NCBI GenBank assembly: GCA_027438535.1
Contig: DAIAMA010000002.1
Coordinates: 1 to 20,699 of the forward strand
Length of the DNA: 20,699 nt
DNA from: a bacterium
GTDB taxonomy: Bacteria > Pseudomonadota > Gammaproteobacteria > Burkholderiales > Thiobacteraceae
Direction of reading: 5' to 3'
Part shown: positions 8,097 through 16,362 of the stretch, in pieces
Layout: every line of letters begins with the position of its first letter
Numbering within the stretch: position 1 is the stretch's first letter
Translations under genes and position numbers: made by a program
Notes under the pieces: model-generated
What the model was told of the DNA's origin: nothing
Database searches by the model: none
Seen by the model: only the letters and a program-made list of their open reading frames with translations

Positions 8097-9137
8097 ATGA
8101 ACGACCATGAGTTAGAGAGTTGGCACGAAGAAAAGCAATCCAGTTACCTGTATCGCATCGTGTCCGACGCGGAGTCGGGCACGCCGCGACAGATTTTGTT
8201 TTTGGAGTTGGCAAAAGCGGCGGAGAAGCAAGCCGATTTATGGGTAATGGAAATGAAGAAGAGCGGCGTCACGCCGCCCGCACACTACTTTCCCGACTGG
8301 CGCACAAGGGTAGTTGGCCGACTCGTGAAATGGTTCGGCCCGCGCCGCATGCGCCCCGTCTTGGCCGCGATGAAGGTGCGCGGTATGTCCCTCTATACCA
8401 AGGCGCCGGTGGGGCACGCTATTCCGACGCAATTATCCGAGGTGGGGCGGCGGCATCATAATGTGGGCGCCAGCGGTACCTTGCGCGCCGCGGTGTTCGG
8501 TGTGAATGATGGCCTAGTCTCGAATGCGAGTCTGATTCTGGGTGTCGCGGGCGCCGTCGGCTCGGGCAGCATGATTTTGCTCTCCGGCATCGCGGGTTTG
8601 CTGGCCGGCGCGTTTTCGATGGCGGCGGGCGAGTATGTTTCCATGCGCTCGCAGCGCGAGATGTTTGAATATCAGATTGGCATGGAGCGGGCGGAGTTGG
8701 AGCAATATCCGCAGGAAGAGGCCGCCGAGCTAGCGCTCATTTTCGCCGCCAAGGGGATGGAAAAAGCGGAGGCACGCAAGCTCGCGGATAAACTGATCAG
8801 CGATCCCGACCATGCGCTGGATACCTTGGCACGCGAAGAACTGGGGCTCAATCCGGACGAACTCGGCTCGCCGTGGGGCGCGGCGGTTTCCTCTTTCATG
8901 GCGTTCGCAGCGGGCGCGATCGTCCCGCTGCTGCCTTTTCTGTTCACTAACGGCCAGCAAGCGCTCACGATATCCATCGCGCTAACTTGCGTCGCTTTAT
9001 TCGTGGTTGGCGCCGTCTTGTCGCTTTTTACCGGGCGCAATGCCTGGCTCGGCGGCTTGCGCATGCTAGCCATCGGCTGTGCCGCGGGCGCGGGGACATA
9101 TATTATTGGTAAGGCCTTGGGCGTGACGCTAACATGA
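8097..9137 (+). CDS. VIT1/CCC1-family metal transporter with N-terminal ferritin-like domain
   Basis: A 346-residue membrane protein. Residues 1-100 form a ferritin-like helical domain (HEEKQSSYLYRIV, then LELAKAAEKQADLW, with Glu residues placed like di-iron ligands). The VIT1/CCC1 domain follows: predicted membrane segments near 131-153, 158-178, 262-284, 288-311 and 316-341. The hallmark MAAGEYVSMRSQRE (175-188) and a Glu-rich cytoplasmic stretch (about 190-255) bind metal in this family. The family exports Fe2+ or Mn2+ from the cytosol, so it probably protects against metal overload. ATG 8097 follows GGGGGAG at close spacing; a GTG at 8046 would add 17 unconvincing residues. The gene is monocistronic and convergent with the rhodanese gene. 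The ion is not fixed by sequence. Confidence 0.9.
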   Translation: MNDHELESWHEEKQSSYLYRIVSDAESGTPRQILFLELAKAAEKQADLWVMEMKKSGVTPPAHYFPDWRTRVVGRLVKWFGPRRMRPVLAAMKVRGMSLYTKAPVGHAIPTQLSEVGRRHHNVGASGTLRAAVFGVNDGLVSNASLILGVAGAVGSGSMILLSGIAGLLAGAFSMAAGEYVSMRSQREMFEYQIGMERAELEQYPQEEAAELALIFAAKGMEKAEARKLADKLISDPDHALDTLAREELGLNPDELGSPWGAAVSSFMAFAAGAIVPLLPFLFTNGQQALTISIALTCVALFVVGAVLSLFTGRNAWLGGLRMLAIGCAAGAGTYIIGKALGVTLT

Positions 9138-9138
9138 A

Positions 9139-9200
9139 ACTCGCGAAGCGAGTCTAAGTCCTTCTCTCCCGCATGCGCGCGAGAGCGAGGAGAGAGGGGA
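9139..9200. repeat. Hairpin plus diverged GC-rich palindromic repeat between convergent genes
   Basis: Just after the transporter stop lies a perfect hairpin, ACTCGC-GAA-GCGAGT (9139-9153). A second GA/TC-rich palindrome follows at 9161-9199: CTTCTCTCC pairs with GGAGAGAGG (8 of 9) around an inner CGCATGCG. Its sequence resembles the repeat inside metH (12436-12477), suggesting a degenerate family member. Either structure may end transcription from both sides; neither has a T-tract. Confidence 0.5.
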
Positions 9201-9206
9201 TACCAC

Positions 9207-9593
9207 TTAACATTGTTCCCACGGCAAACCCTCATGGCGCCAGCCGTTGAGCGTGCCGCGGTGGTGAGCGTCGTCGAGCTCGCCTTCGAAGCCATGCAGT
9301 ACGTTGAACACCTGAGTGAACCCGGCCTCTTCCAGCGCTTTGCCCGCTTCTCTTGAGCGGTTGCCGCTGCGGCAAATCAAAATTACCGGCCGGTCGTGCG
9401 AGGCGGCCATGCGCACTTGGCCGACGAAATGGGGGTTGAGCGCCCAATCGATGCCGTCGTACCACGCGACCAAGATCGCGCCGACCGGGTGGCCAACGAA
9501 CAAAAACTCGAATTCCGAGCGGCAATCGATTAATACCGCCTCGGCGTGTGCTTGCAGGAAATCGTGCGCTGCTTTCGGGGTGAGATGTTCCAT
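9207..9593 (-). CDS. Single-domain rhodanese-like sulfurtransferase
   Basis: A 128-residue rhodanese domain with VLIDCRSEFEFLFVGHPVGA (20-39) and active-site loop CRSGNRS (C74-S80), whose cysteine carries persulfide sulfur in this family. The C-terminal LPWEQC is typical of small cytoplasmic members. No signal peptide is seen. The open frame continues upstream for 54 codons, but that would run into metH on the other strand, and homology starts at MEHLTPKAAHDFL, so ATG 9593 is chosen; its ribosome site (TAGGG) is weak. It is divergent from metH with 82 bp between starts and convergent with the metal transporter. The acceptor of the sulfur is unknown. Confidence 0.9.
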   Translation of the reverse strand: MEHLTPKAAHDFLQAHAEAVLIDCRSEFEFLFVGHPVGAILVAWYDGIDWALNPHFVGQVRMAASHDRPVILICRSGNRSREAGKALEEAGFTQVFNVLHGFEGELDDAHHRGTLNGWRHEGLPWEQC

Positions 9594-9631
9594 GGCCCTA
9601 GTATAGGCGAAACCGGAAGCGTGGGGGGCTG

Positions 9632-9640
9632 TGCTATCAT
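9632..9640 (+). promoter_or_regulatory. Extended -10 promoter element for metH
   Basis: TGCTATCAT matches the extended -10 pattern TGnTATAAT with one change and lies 36 bp before the metH ATG. No good -35 is found 17 bp upstream, as expected for an extended -10 promoter. A small hairpin CGCCT-TTTTTC-AGGCG (9644-9659) falls in the presumed leader. The leader is too short for the SAH, SAM or cobalamin riboswitches I know. Confidence 0.4.
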
Positions 9641-9675
9641 GAACGCCTTTTTTCAGGCGATTTTCCCGCGTTTTT

Positions 9676-12600
9676 ATGGCCCACGACCGTACTGATTTGC
9701 TCAAGAAATTGCTCGCCGAACGCATCCTGATTTTGGATGGCGCGATGGGCACCATGATCCAGCGCTATAAGCTGCAGGAGGCGGATTATCGCGGCGAGCG
9801 TTTCAAGGATTGGGTTTCCGATCTCAAGGGTAACAACGACTTGTTGACCTTGACCCAGCCGAAAATCATTCGCGACATTCACGCTGCCTATCTCGATGCG
9901 GGCGCGGATATTTTGGAGACGAATACCTTCAATGCCACTTCCATCGCCATGGCGGATTACCAGATGGAAGCGTTGGTATATGAGTTGAACCGGGAAGCGG
10001 CCAAACTTGCGCGTGCGGTGGCGGATGAATTCGAAGCCAAAACCCCGCATAAGCCACGCTTCGTCGCGGGCGTGCTCGGGCCGACCAATCGCACCGCCAG
10101 CATTTCGCCGGAGGTGAACGATCCCAGTTTTCGCAATACCAGCTTTGATCAATTAGTGGCGGCTTACACCGAGGCGGTCAACGGCCTAGTGGACGGCGGC
10201 GTGGATATTCTGCTGGTCGAAACCATCTTCGACACGCTGAATGCCAAGGCCGCGCTGTTCGCCATCGAGCGCTATTACGATACGCACAATCTACGCTTGC
10301 CGATCATGATTTCCGGCACGATTACCGATGCCTCGGGCCGCACGCTCTCCGGCCAAACCGCCGAAGCGTTTTGGAATGCGCTGTCGCATGTGCGCCCCCT
10401 ATCCATCGGCTTGAACTGTGCGCTCGGCGCGAAGGATTTACGCCAATACGTAGAAGAGCTTTCGAACAAGGCGGATGTTTGCGTTTCCGCTCACCCCAAT
10501 GCCGGGCTGCCGAATCAATTCGGCGAATACGATGAAACGCCCGAAGCCATGGCGGCGGAAATCGGCAGTTGGGCCGCCGCGGGGTATCTGAATATCATCG
10601 GTGGTTGCTGCGGCACCACCCCTGCGCATATCCAAGCGATCGCCGAGGCGGTAGCGCCTTACCCGCCGCGCGCCATTCCGCAAATCGAACCGCAGATGCG
10701 GCTGTCGGGCTTGGAGCCGTTCAATATCGGCAAAGATTCGCTGTTCGTGAACGTCGGCGAGCGCACCAATGTCACCGGCTCCAAATTGTTCGCGCGCCTG
10801 ATTTTGAACGGCGATTACGACCAGGCTCTGGCAGTGGCGCGCACCCAAGTGGAAGCCGGCGCGCAGATCATCGACATCAATATGGATGAGGCGATGCTGG
10901 ATTCGGAAGCGGCGATGGTGAAGTTTCTGCACCTGATCGCTTCCGAACCGGATATTTCCAAAGTGCCGGTGATGATCGATTCCAGCAAATGGTCGGTGAT
11001 CGAAGCCGGCCTGAAATGCATACAAGGCAAAGGCATCGTCAATTCGATTTCGATGAAGGAGGGCGAGGCCGAATTCATCGAGCGCGCCAAGCTATGCAGG
11101 CGCTACGGCGCGGCGGCGGTGGTGATGGCCTTCGACGAAACCGGCCAGGCCGACACCTACCAGCGCAAGATCGATATTTGCGCGCGCTCGTACAAGATTC
11201 TCACCGAGCAGGTCGGCTTCCCGCCGGAAGATATTATTTTCGATCCGAATATTTTCGCCGTCGCCACCGGCATCGAGGAGCACAACAATTACGCAATGGA
11301 CTTCATCGAGGCCACGCGCTGGATCAAACAAAACCTGCCTTATGCCAAGGTGAGCGGTGGCGTGTCCAATGTCTCGTTTTCGTTCCGCGGCAACGACCCG
11401 GTGCGCGAGGCGATTCACACCGCGTTTCTGTATCACGCGATCAAGGCTGGCATGGATATGGGCATCGTCAACGCCGGGCAGTTGGGCGTGTACGAAGAAA
11501 TTCCCAAGGATTTGCTGGAGCGCGTCGAAGACGTGCTGTTGAACCGCCGCCCCGACGCGACCGAACGCTTGGTGGAATTCGCCGGGCGCTTCAAAGGACA
11601 GACCAAGGAGCAGGTCGAGGATTTATCCTGGCGCGAAGCCCCGGTCGAGGCGCGTTTGAGCCACGCGCTGGTGAAGGGTATTACCACGTATATCATCGAA
11701 GATACGGAAGAAGCGCGGCTTAAGGCCGAGCGCCCGATCCACGTGATCGAAGGCCCGCTGATGGACGGCATGAATGTGGTGGGCGATTTGTTCGGCGCGG
11801 GCAAGATGTTTTTGCCGCAAGTGGTGAAATCGGCGCGCGTGATGAAGCAAGCCGTGGCGCATCTCGTACCCTACATCGAAGAAGAAAAAACACGCAGCGG
11901 CGAAGTCGCGCAAGCCAAGGGCAAGATCGTCATGGCCACGGTCAAGGGCGATGTGCACGACATCGGCAAAAACATCGTCGGCGTGGTGCTGCAATGCAAT
12001 AACTACGATGTGGTCGATCTGGGCGTGATGGTGCCCGCCGCCAAGATTTTGCAAACCGCGATCGACGAGAAGGCCGACATCATCGGCCTCTCCGGCTTGA
12101 TCACGCCCTCGCTGGAAGAAATGGCGCATGTGGCGAAAGAAATGGAACGTCTGGGCTTCAAGATTCCGCTCTTGATCGGCGGCGCCACTACCTCGCTCGC
12201 CCACACCTCGGTCAAAATCGAGCCCAATTACAGCGGCCCCACGGTGCATGTGAAGGATGCCTCGCGCTCGGTCGGCGTATGCACCAGCCTGCTCTCGCCG
12301 GAACTGCGCGACGAATACGCGCGCAAAGTGCGCGAGGACTACGCGCAAGTGCGCGAGCGCCACAAAAACAAGCAATCCAATATCAAGCAGCTGACGCTGG
12401 CGCAAGCACGTGCGAATGCGCTCAAAACAAACTGGCTCCCCTCTCCCGCGAGCGGGAGAGGGGCCGGGGGAGAGGGCTACGTTCCGCCCAAACCCAACTT
12501 CTTGGGTGTAAAAGCCTTGACGGAATATCCCTTGGAAGAAATTGCCAAACGCATCGACTGGACGCCGTTTTTCGCCGCTTGGGAATTGCACGGCAAGTTT

Positions 12601-13395
12601 CCGAAGATTCTGGAAGATGAAGTAGTGGGCGTCGAAGCCAGCAAGCTCTATCAAGACGCGCAAGGCATGCTGGCCGGCATCATCGCGCAGAAGTGGCTCA
12701 CGGCCAATGGCGTGATCGGCCTATTCCCCGCGAATAGCGTGGGCGACGATATCGAAATCTATACCGACGAATCGCGTCAGACCGTCGCGATGACTTATCA
12801 CAGCCTGCGCCAGCAAGCGGAAAAACCGCCCGGCCGCCCTAATCTCGCATTAGCCGATTTCATCGCGCCCAAGGACTCGGGCGTCAAAGATTATATCGGC
12901 GGCTTCGCCGTGACCGCCGGCATTAACATCGATGCGCGCGTCGCCGCCTATGAAAAAAATCACGACGACTATAATGCGATCATGCTGAAAGCGCTGGCCG
13001 ACCGCCTGGCCGAAGCTTTCGCCGAACTGCTGCATGAGCGCGTGCGGCGCGAATTCTGGGGCTACGCGCAAGATGAGGCGCTGAGCAACGAAGACATGAT
13101 CAATGAAAAATATCGCGGCATCCGTCCCGCGCCCGGCTATCCCGCCTGCCCCGAGCACAGCGAAAAAGGGCCGCTGTTCGAGTTGTTGCATGCGCCGGAG
13201 AATGCCGGCATCACCCTCACCGACAGCTACGCCATGCTGCCTACCGCGGCGGTATCGGGCTTCTATTTCTCGCATCCCGAATCCAGTTATTTTGCCGTGG
13301 GAAAAATCGGGCGCGATCAGTTGGAGGATTATGCGCGACGCAAGGGTTGGGATATCGAAACCGCGGAACGCTGGCTAGCGCCGAATTTGGCCTGA
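9676..13395 (+). CDS. metH: Cobalamin-dependent methionine synthase
   Basis: This 1239-residue enzyme transfers methyl from methyltetrahydrofolate through cobalamin to homocysteine in the cytosol. Domains in order: homocysteine-binding barrel (about 1-330) with zinc ligands C248 and C311-C312 (GGCCGTT); pterin-binding barrel (about 350-620); cobalamin-binding cap and Rossmann domain (about 650-900) with DVHDIG, where H761 is the lower axial ligand; AdoMet reactivation domain (about 945-1225) with [15 protein letters not shown] and [18 protein letters not shown]. It is slightly longer than E. coli MetH (1227 residues as I recall) largely because residues 921-934 are an in-frame palindromic repeat in the linker before the AdoMet domain. 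No Shine-Dalgarno precedes ATG 9676 (only T-rich sequence), but homology starts here. All catalytic residues looked for are present, so it should be functional. Confidence 0.97.
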   Translation: MAHDRTDLLKKLLAERILILDGAMGTMIQRYKLQEADYRGERFKDWVSDLKGNNDLLTLTQPKIIRDIHAAYLDAGADILETNTFNATSIAMADYQMEALVYELNREAAKLARAVADEFEAKTPHKPRFVAGVLGPTNRTASISPEVNDPSFRNTSFDQLVAAYTEAVNGLVDGGVDILLVETIFDTLNAKAALFAIERYYDTHNLRLPIMISGTITDASGRTLSGQTAEAFWNALSHVRPLSIGLNCALGAKDLRQYVEELSNKADVCVSAHPNAGLPNQFGEYDETPEAMAAEIGSWAAAGYLNIIGGCCGTTPAHIQAIAEAVAPYPPRAIPQIEPQMRLSGLEPFNIGKDSLFVNVGERTNVTGSKLFARLILNGDYDQALAVARTQVEAGAQIIDINMDEAMLDSEAAMVKFLHLIASEPDISKVPVMIDSSKWSVIEAGLKCIQGKGIVNSISMKEGEAEFIERAKLCRRYGAAAVVMAFDETGQADTYQRKIDICARSYKILTEQVGFPPEDIIFDPNIFAVATGIEEHNNYAMDFIEATRWIKQNLPYAKVSGGVSNVSFSFRGNDPVREAIHTAFLYHAIKAGMDMGIVNAGQLGVYEEIPKDLLERVEDVLLNRRPDATERLVEFAGRFKGQTKEQVEDLSWREAPVEARLSHALVKGITTYIIEDTEEARLKAERPIHVIEGPLMDGMNVVGDLFGAGKMFLPQVVKSARVMKQAVAHLVPYIEEEKTRSGEVAQAKGKIVMATVKGDVHDIGKNIVGVVLQCNNYDVVDLGVMVPAAKILQTAIDEKADIIGLSGLITPSLEEMAHVAKEMERLGFKIPLLIGGATTSLAHTSVKIEPNYSGPTVHVKDASRSVGVCTSLLSPELRDEYARKVREDYAQVRERHKNKQSNIKQLTLAQARANALKTNWLPSPASGRGAGGEGYVPPKPNFLGVKALTEYPLEEIAKRIDWTPFFAAWELHGKFPKILEDEVVGVEASKLYQDAQGMLAGIIAQKWLTANGVIGLFPANSVGDDIEIYTDESRQTVAMTYHSLRQQAEKPPGRPNLALADFIAPKDSGVKDYIGGFAVTAGINIDARVAAYEKNHDDYNAIMLKALADRLAEAFAELLHERVRREFWGYAQDEALSNEDMINEKYRGIRPAPGYPACPEHSEKGPLFELLHAPENAGITLTDSYAMLPTAAVSGFYFSHPESSYFAVGKIGRDQLEDYARRKGWDIETAERWLAPNLA
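12436..12477. repeat. GC-rich palindromic repeat inserted in frame within metH
   Basis: A 42-nt segment contains a perfect inverted repeat with 12-bp arms, CCCCTCTCCCGC (12438-12449) and GCGGGAGAGGGG (12452-12463), followed by GGGGGAGAGGG (12466-12476), a partial direct repeat. Its 14 codons read [14 protein letters not shown], a peptide I recognise from many proteobacterial proteins as the translation of a dispersed REP-like element. It lies between the conserved W920 and the [10 protein letters not shown] motif, so length and frame of metH are kept. Confidence 0.85.
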
Positions 13396-13402
13396 CGGCC
13401 AA
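13387..13402 (+). terminator. Hairpin at the metH stop codon
   Basis: TTGGCC (13387-13392), loop TGAC and GGCCAA (13397-13402) form a perfect 6-bp stem containing the metH stop, followed by TTTACTTTG. It may be a weak terminator or attenuator between metH and the next gene; the T-tract is interrupted. Confidence 0.3.
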
Positions 13403-13420
13403 TTTACTTTGTATGATGTG

Positions 13421-14053
13421 ATGATGCCAAGCAACGCCCTACTTTTTACCATGCCCGCTTGCCCGCATTGCCCCGGCGTAAAAGCCGCGCTCAATGTCTT
13501 GCTGCAGGAAGGCGCGATTGCATCGCTGGAAGTGGTGGATGCCTCCACCGGCATCGAGCGCGCGCAAGCATTGGGAGTGAAGAGCGTGCCTTGGTTGCAG
13601 TTAGGGCCGTTCCAGTTCGAGGGCGCGATGCCGTTGGGCGAATTACGTCAGTGGGCCGAGCGCGCGGCACATCCGGAGGGGGTTAAAACATACTTCTTCG
13701 AGATGCTCAAATCCGGCAAGCGCGCAAAAGTGGAGCAAGCCATTCGCAGCCATCCGCAGCATGCGGCCGCGCTGGCCGATTTGCTGCTCGACCCCGAAAC
13801 AAGCATGGCGGTGCGTATTGGCATCGGCGCGGTGCTGGAGGAACTGCAGGGCGAGGAGCTGACCGAGGCAATGGTGCCCAAGCTGGCGCAGATTCTGCGC
13901 ATGCCGGAGCCGCGCAACCGTGCCGATGCGGCGCATTTTTTGAGCCTGATGGACGGTGCAGCGGCGTTCAGATTGTTGCGTGATTGCCTGGATGACCCCG
14001 ATGCGGCGGTACGCGAGATCGCGTACGATGCACTGTCGAAATCCCCTTTGTGA
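13421..14053 (+). CDS. Thioredoxin-fold (CPHC) protein with C-terminal HEAT repeats
   Basis: About 210 residues. The first 80 form a glutaredoxin/thioredoxin-like domain: LLFTMPACPHCPGVK with redox motif C14-P-H-C17 (CPHC, the motif found in DsbA) and a cis-proline loop KSVPWLQLG. Residues about 95-210 are HEAT-like helical repeats (AVRIGIGAVLEELQG, RNRADAAHFLSLMDG, AAVREIAYDALSKSP). There is no signal peptide, so unlike DsbA it should act in the cytosol. TTG 13409, GTG 13418, ATG 13421 and ATG 13424 are all in frame with no clear ribosome site; 13421 is chosen as the first ATG. It follows metH by 25 nt and precedes a [2Fe-2S] flavoreductase by 36 nt, possibly as an electron donor-acceptor pair. 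Function unknown. Confidence 0.82.
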   Translation: MMPSNALLFTMPACPHCPGVKAALNVLLQEGAIASLEVVDASTGIERAQALGVKSVPWLQLGPFQFEGAMPLGELRQWAERAAHPEGVKTYFFEMLKSGKRAKVEQAIRSHPQHAAALADLLLDPETSMAVRIGIGAVLEELQGEELTEAMVPKLAQILRMPEPRNRADAAHFLSLMDGAAAFRLLRDCLDDPDAAVREIAYDALSKSPL

Positions 14054-14089
14054 GTTTCCGCGCGATCCTGGCGATAGGATTGATACCGC

Positions 14090-15073
14090 ATGCCTAACAA
14101 TGTCCTGCTACACCCCAGCCAGCACACGTTCGTAGTCAACGGCGCGGATAGCCTATTGGAAGCGGGCTTGCGCGCGGGCTTGGCGATGAATTACGGGTGC
14201 AGCAGCGGCAACTGCGGCTTGTGTAAGGCGCGCGTGGTGTCGGGCCAAACCGAGAAAATCCGCCATCAAGATTATGTGCTGTCCGAGGCCGAGAAGAATC
14301 AGGGGTATATCCTATTGTGCTCGCATACCGCGGCAAGCGACTTGGTGATCGAGGCGCAGGAAGCAATCAGCGTAAATGAAATCCAGTTTCAAGAAATCGA
14401 AGCGCGCGTAAAGGACGTCAAGCCGCTTACCGACAAGGTCATGCTGCTGCATTTGCAAACCCCGCGCACCAACCGGCTGCGCTTTCTGGCGGGGCAAAGC
14501 GTGGCGCTCAGTATCGGCGACGATGCGAGCAATTACGCCATCGCCAGCTGCCCTTGCGATGACCGTAACTTGCAATTTCATGTCCGCGATATTCCCGGCA
14601 ATGCATTCGCGGCACGCGTATTCAATGGTCTGCACAGTAACGATAGGGTGAATATCTACGGCCCGGTGGGCGAGTTCGTGTTGAAGCCCGAATCGCGCCG
14701 GCCATTGCTATTGCTGGCATGCAATAGCGGTTTCGCGCCGATCAAAAGTTTAATCGAACATGCCATGTCGCTGGAACAAGCGGAATCGCTACACCTCTAT
14801 TGGCTGGCCACGGTCAAGGGCGGGCACTACATGTCCAATTGGTGCCGCGCCTGGACTGACGCGCTGGATAATTTTCATTACCGCGAGCTGGTCGCGCGTT
14901 CCTTGCAAGATCCGAATCCGGATCAGGTGCTGGCGCAAGTGGTGGCGGATCATCTGGATATGGCCGGATTCGATGTATATGTCGCGGGGCCGGCGCAGTT
15001 CGTTACAAAGGCGCGCGCGGCTTTGCTGCAAAGCGGCGTACCGGCGGCGCAATTGGCTTGCGCGGTGATTTAG
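14090..15073 (+). CDS. [2Fe-2S] ferredoxin-FAD-NAD(P)H reductase (AscD/MmoC-like)
   Basis: A 327-residue electron-transfer protein. The N-terminal plant-type ferredoxin domain has C37-x4-C42-x2-C45 and C77 (YGCSSGNCGLCKARV...LLCSHT). An FNR-type module follows: an FAD region near 128-165 with SNYAIASCP in place of the usual RxYS-x-x-S, and a NAD(P) domain with CNSGFAPIKSLIEHA (211-225) and YVAGPAQFV (297-305). The architecture is that of reductase components such as CDP-6-deoxy-glucoseen reductase, methane or phenol oxygenase reductases. No oxygenase or sugar gene lies nearby, so the acceptor is unknown; the CPHC-HEAT protein just upstream is a candidate partner. ATG 14090 has AGGA 10 nt upstream. 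The gene is followed by a long inverted repeat ending in a T-tract, a possible terminator. Confidence 0.87.
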   Translation: MPNNVLLHPSQHTFVVNGADSLLEAGLRAGLAMNYGCSSGNCGLCKARVVSGQTEKIRHQDYVLSEAEKNQGYILLCSHTAASDLVIEAQEAISVNEIQFQEIEARVKDVKPLTDKVMLLHLQTPRTNRLRFLAGQSVALSIGDDASNYAIASCPCDDRNLQFHVRDIPGNAFAARVFNGLHSNDRVNIYGPVGEFVLKPESRRPLLLLACNSGFAPIKSLIEHAMSLEQAESLHLYWLATVKGGHYMSNWCRAWTDALDNFHYRELVARSLQDPNPDQVLAQVVADHLDMAGFDVYVAGPAQFVTKARAALLQSGVPAAQLACAVI

Positions 15074-15094
15074 CGCGATGCGGAATATGAAGTG

Positions 15095-15277
15095 TTTTCA
15101 CCACGGAGTACACGGAGGGCACGGAGGGCACGGAGTTTCAAAGCGCATGAACCGCGAAGGACGCAAAGGTACGCGAAGTAAACCCGTTCTTGATTTTCCT
15201 TTGCGTACCTTCGCGTCCTTCGCGGTATAAACGGTTTTACTTTTCCTCCGTGTACTCTGTGTACTCCGTGGTGAAAA
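15095..15277. repeat. 183-bp nested inverted repeat between the reductase gene and rlmM
   Basis: The outer arms, 15095-15127 and 15245-15277, are 33 nt with 3 mismatches (TTTTCACCACGGAGTACAC at the outer end). The inner arms, 15151-15178 and 15199-15226, are 28 nt with 2 mismatches (ACCGCGAAGGACGC...). The left outer arm contains about 3.8 copies of a 9-nt unit CACGGAGGG/CACGGAGTA (15102-15135). I recognise CACCACGGAG-type and CGCGAAGGACGC-type sequences as dispersed elements in many bacterial genomes. They fill nearly all of the 225-bp gap, which has no other gene. Seven T follow (15280-15286), so the structure may terminate upstream transcription. Confidence 0.88.
15201..15231 (+). promoter_or_regulatory. 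Possible rlmM promoter inside the inverted repeat
   Basis: TTGCGT (15201-15206) and TATAAA (15226-15231) are separated by 19 bp and lie 68 bp before the rlmM start. Both fall within or at the edge of the inner repeat arm. The long spacer and weak -35 make this tentative. Confidence 0.25.
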
Positions 15278-15298
15278 GATTTTTTTGACTGAGATCCC

Positions 15299-16360
15299 AT
15301 GACCCATTCCCTGTTGCTCTATTGCCGCGCCGGCTTCGAGGGCGAATGCGCGGCCGAGGTGGTGAACAAGTGCACTGAGCTCGGCGTCCCAGGTTTCGCC
15401 AAAGCCAAACCCAATTCTGCTTATGTCTTGTTCGCGCCGCATGAGACCGGCGCGGCAAAGCAACTCGTCAAGTTTCTACATTTCGAAGACTTGGTGTTCG
15501 CGCGCCAGCTCCTGTTCAATGTGCGGCTGATCGATCAGTTGCCGGCGGCCGATCGCGTGACGCCGCTCATTGCGGCAATTCACGAATTGGGCGGCGCATT
15601 CTCCGACGCATGGCTGGAAACCGCCGACACCAACGATGCCAAGGAGATGTCCACGTTTTGCCGCAAGTTCGCGCCGCCTTTGATCCACGGCTTGAAGCAA
15701 GCGGGCCTGCTCGACGCGCAGGCGCACAAGCCGCGCTTGCATTTATTTTGGCTAAGCTCCAGCGCGGTATATCTCGGTGTGTCCTATCCCGGCAATGCGT
15801 CGGCATGGCCGATGGGTATTCCGCGCTTGAAGCTCGCGCGCGGCGCGCCGAGCCGTTCCACGCTCAAACTGGCCGAGGCGTTCATGGCATTTCTAAGCGA
15901 GGAAGAAGAACACGCCTTGCTGCATGAGGGCTTGAGCGCGGTGGACCTTGGCGCCGCGCCCGGCGGCTGGACTTGGCAGCTGGTGCAGCGCGGCTTGAAT
16001 GTGGCGGCGGTGGACAATGGGCCGATAGCCCAGACACTACTGGATTCCAACCTGGTCGAGCATGTGCGTGAAGATGGCTTTCATTACTGGCCGAAGCGCG
16101 CGGTGGAATGGCTGGTGTGCGACATGGTCGAGAAACCCGCGCGCGTCGCGCAACTGGTCGCGCGTTGGGTGGCGGAGGGCAAGTGTCAACACGCGATTTT
16201 CAATCTGAAGCTGCCGATGAAAAAACGCTGGGAAGCATTAAATCACTGCCGCGAAATTATCGATGCCGCGTTTAATGGACGAAGCTATAGCCTGCAATTT
16301 AAGCAGCTCTATCACGATCGCGAGGAAGTGACTGGGTTCTTGGCCGGGAAACGGCGCTAA
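15299..16360 (+). CDS. rlmM: 23S rRNA 2'-O-ribose methyltransferase RlmM
   Basis: A 353-residue enzyme that methylates the ribose of C2498 (E. coli numbering) in 23S rRNA using AdoMet. The N-terminal part is a THUMP-type RNA-binding domain (CRAGFEGECAAEV at 9-21). The C-terminal Rossmann methyltransferase has the AdoMet motif AVDLGAAPGGWTWQL (214-228), CDMVEKP (274-280) and FNLKLPMKKRW (301-311), providing the K-D-K residues of the FtsJ-like family. Length fits E. coli RlmM. ATG 15299 has only a weak GAG upstream, and homology begins there. The 5' side is occupied by the long inverted repeat, which may supply or block its transcription. It converges with the TPR gene, with just 2 nt between stops. 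Confidence 0.95.
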   Translation: MTHSLLLYCRAGFEGECAAEVVNKCTELGVPGFAKAKPNSAYVLFAPHETGAAKQLVKFLHFEDLVFARQLLFNVRLIDQLPAADRVTPLIAAIHELGGAFSDAWLETADTNDAKEMSTFCRKFAPPLIHGLKQAGLLDAQAHKPRLHLFWLSSSAVYLGVSYPGNASAWPMGIPRLKLARGAPSRSTLKLAEAFMAFLSEEEEHALLHEGLSAVDLGAAPGGWTWQLVQRGLNVAAVDNGPIAQTLLDSNLVEHVREDGFHYWPKRAVEWLVCDMVEKPARVAQLVARWVAEGKCQHAIFNLKLPMKKRWEALNHCREIIDAAFNGRSYSLQFKQLYHDREEVTGFLAGKRR

Positions 16361-16362
16361 GG

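Noticed and set aside
11623..12663. 346-codon open frame antisense to metH
   Set aside because: It lies wholly within metH, its composition (His/Arg/Asp-rich) is typical of the opposite strand of GC-biased genes, and it includes the translated repeat. No ribosome site or family motif.
15102..15135. Short tandem repeats that could hint at a CRISPR array
   Set aside because: The 9-nt units are contiguous without spacers, and they are part of the inverted-repeat arms. No cas gene nearby.
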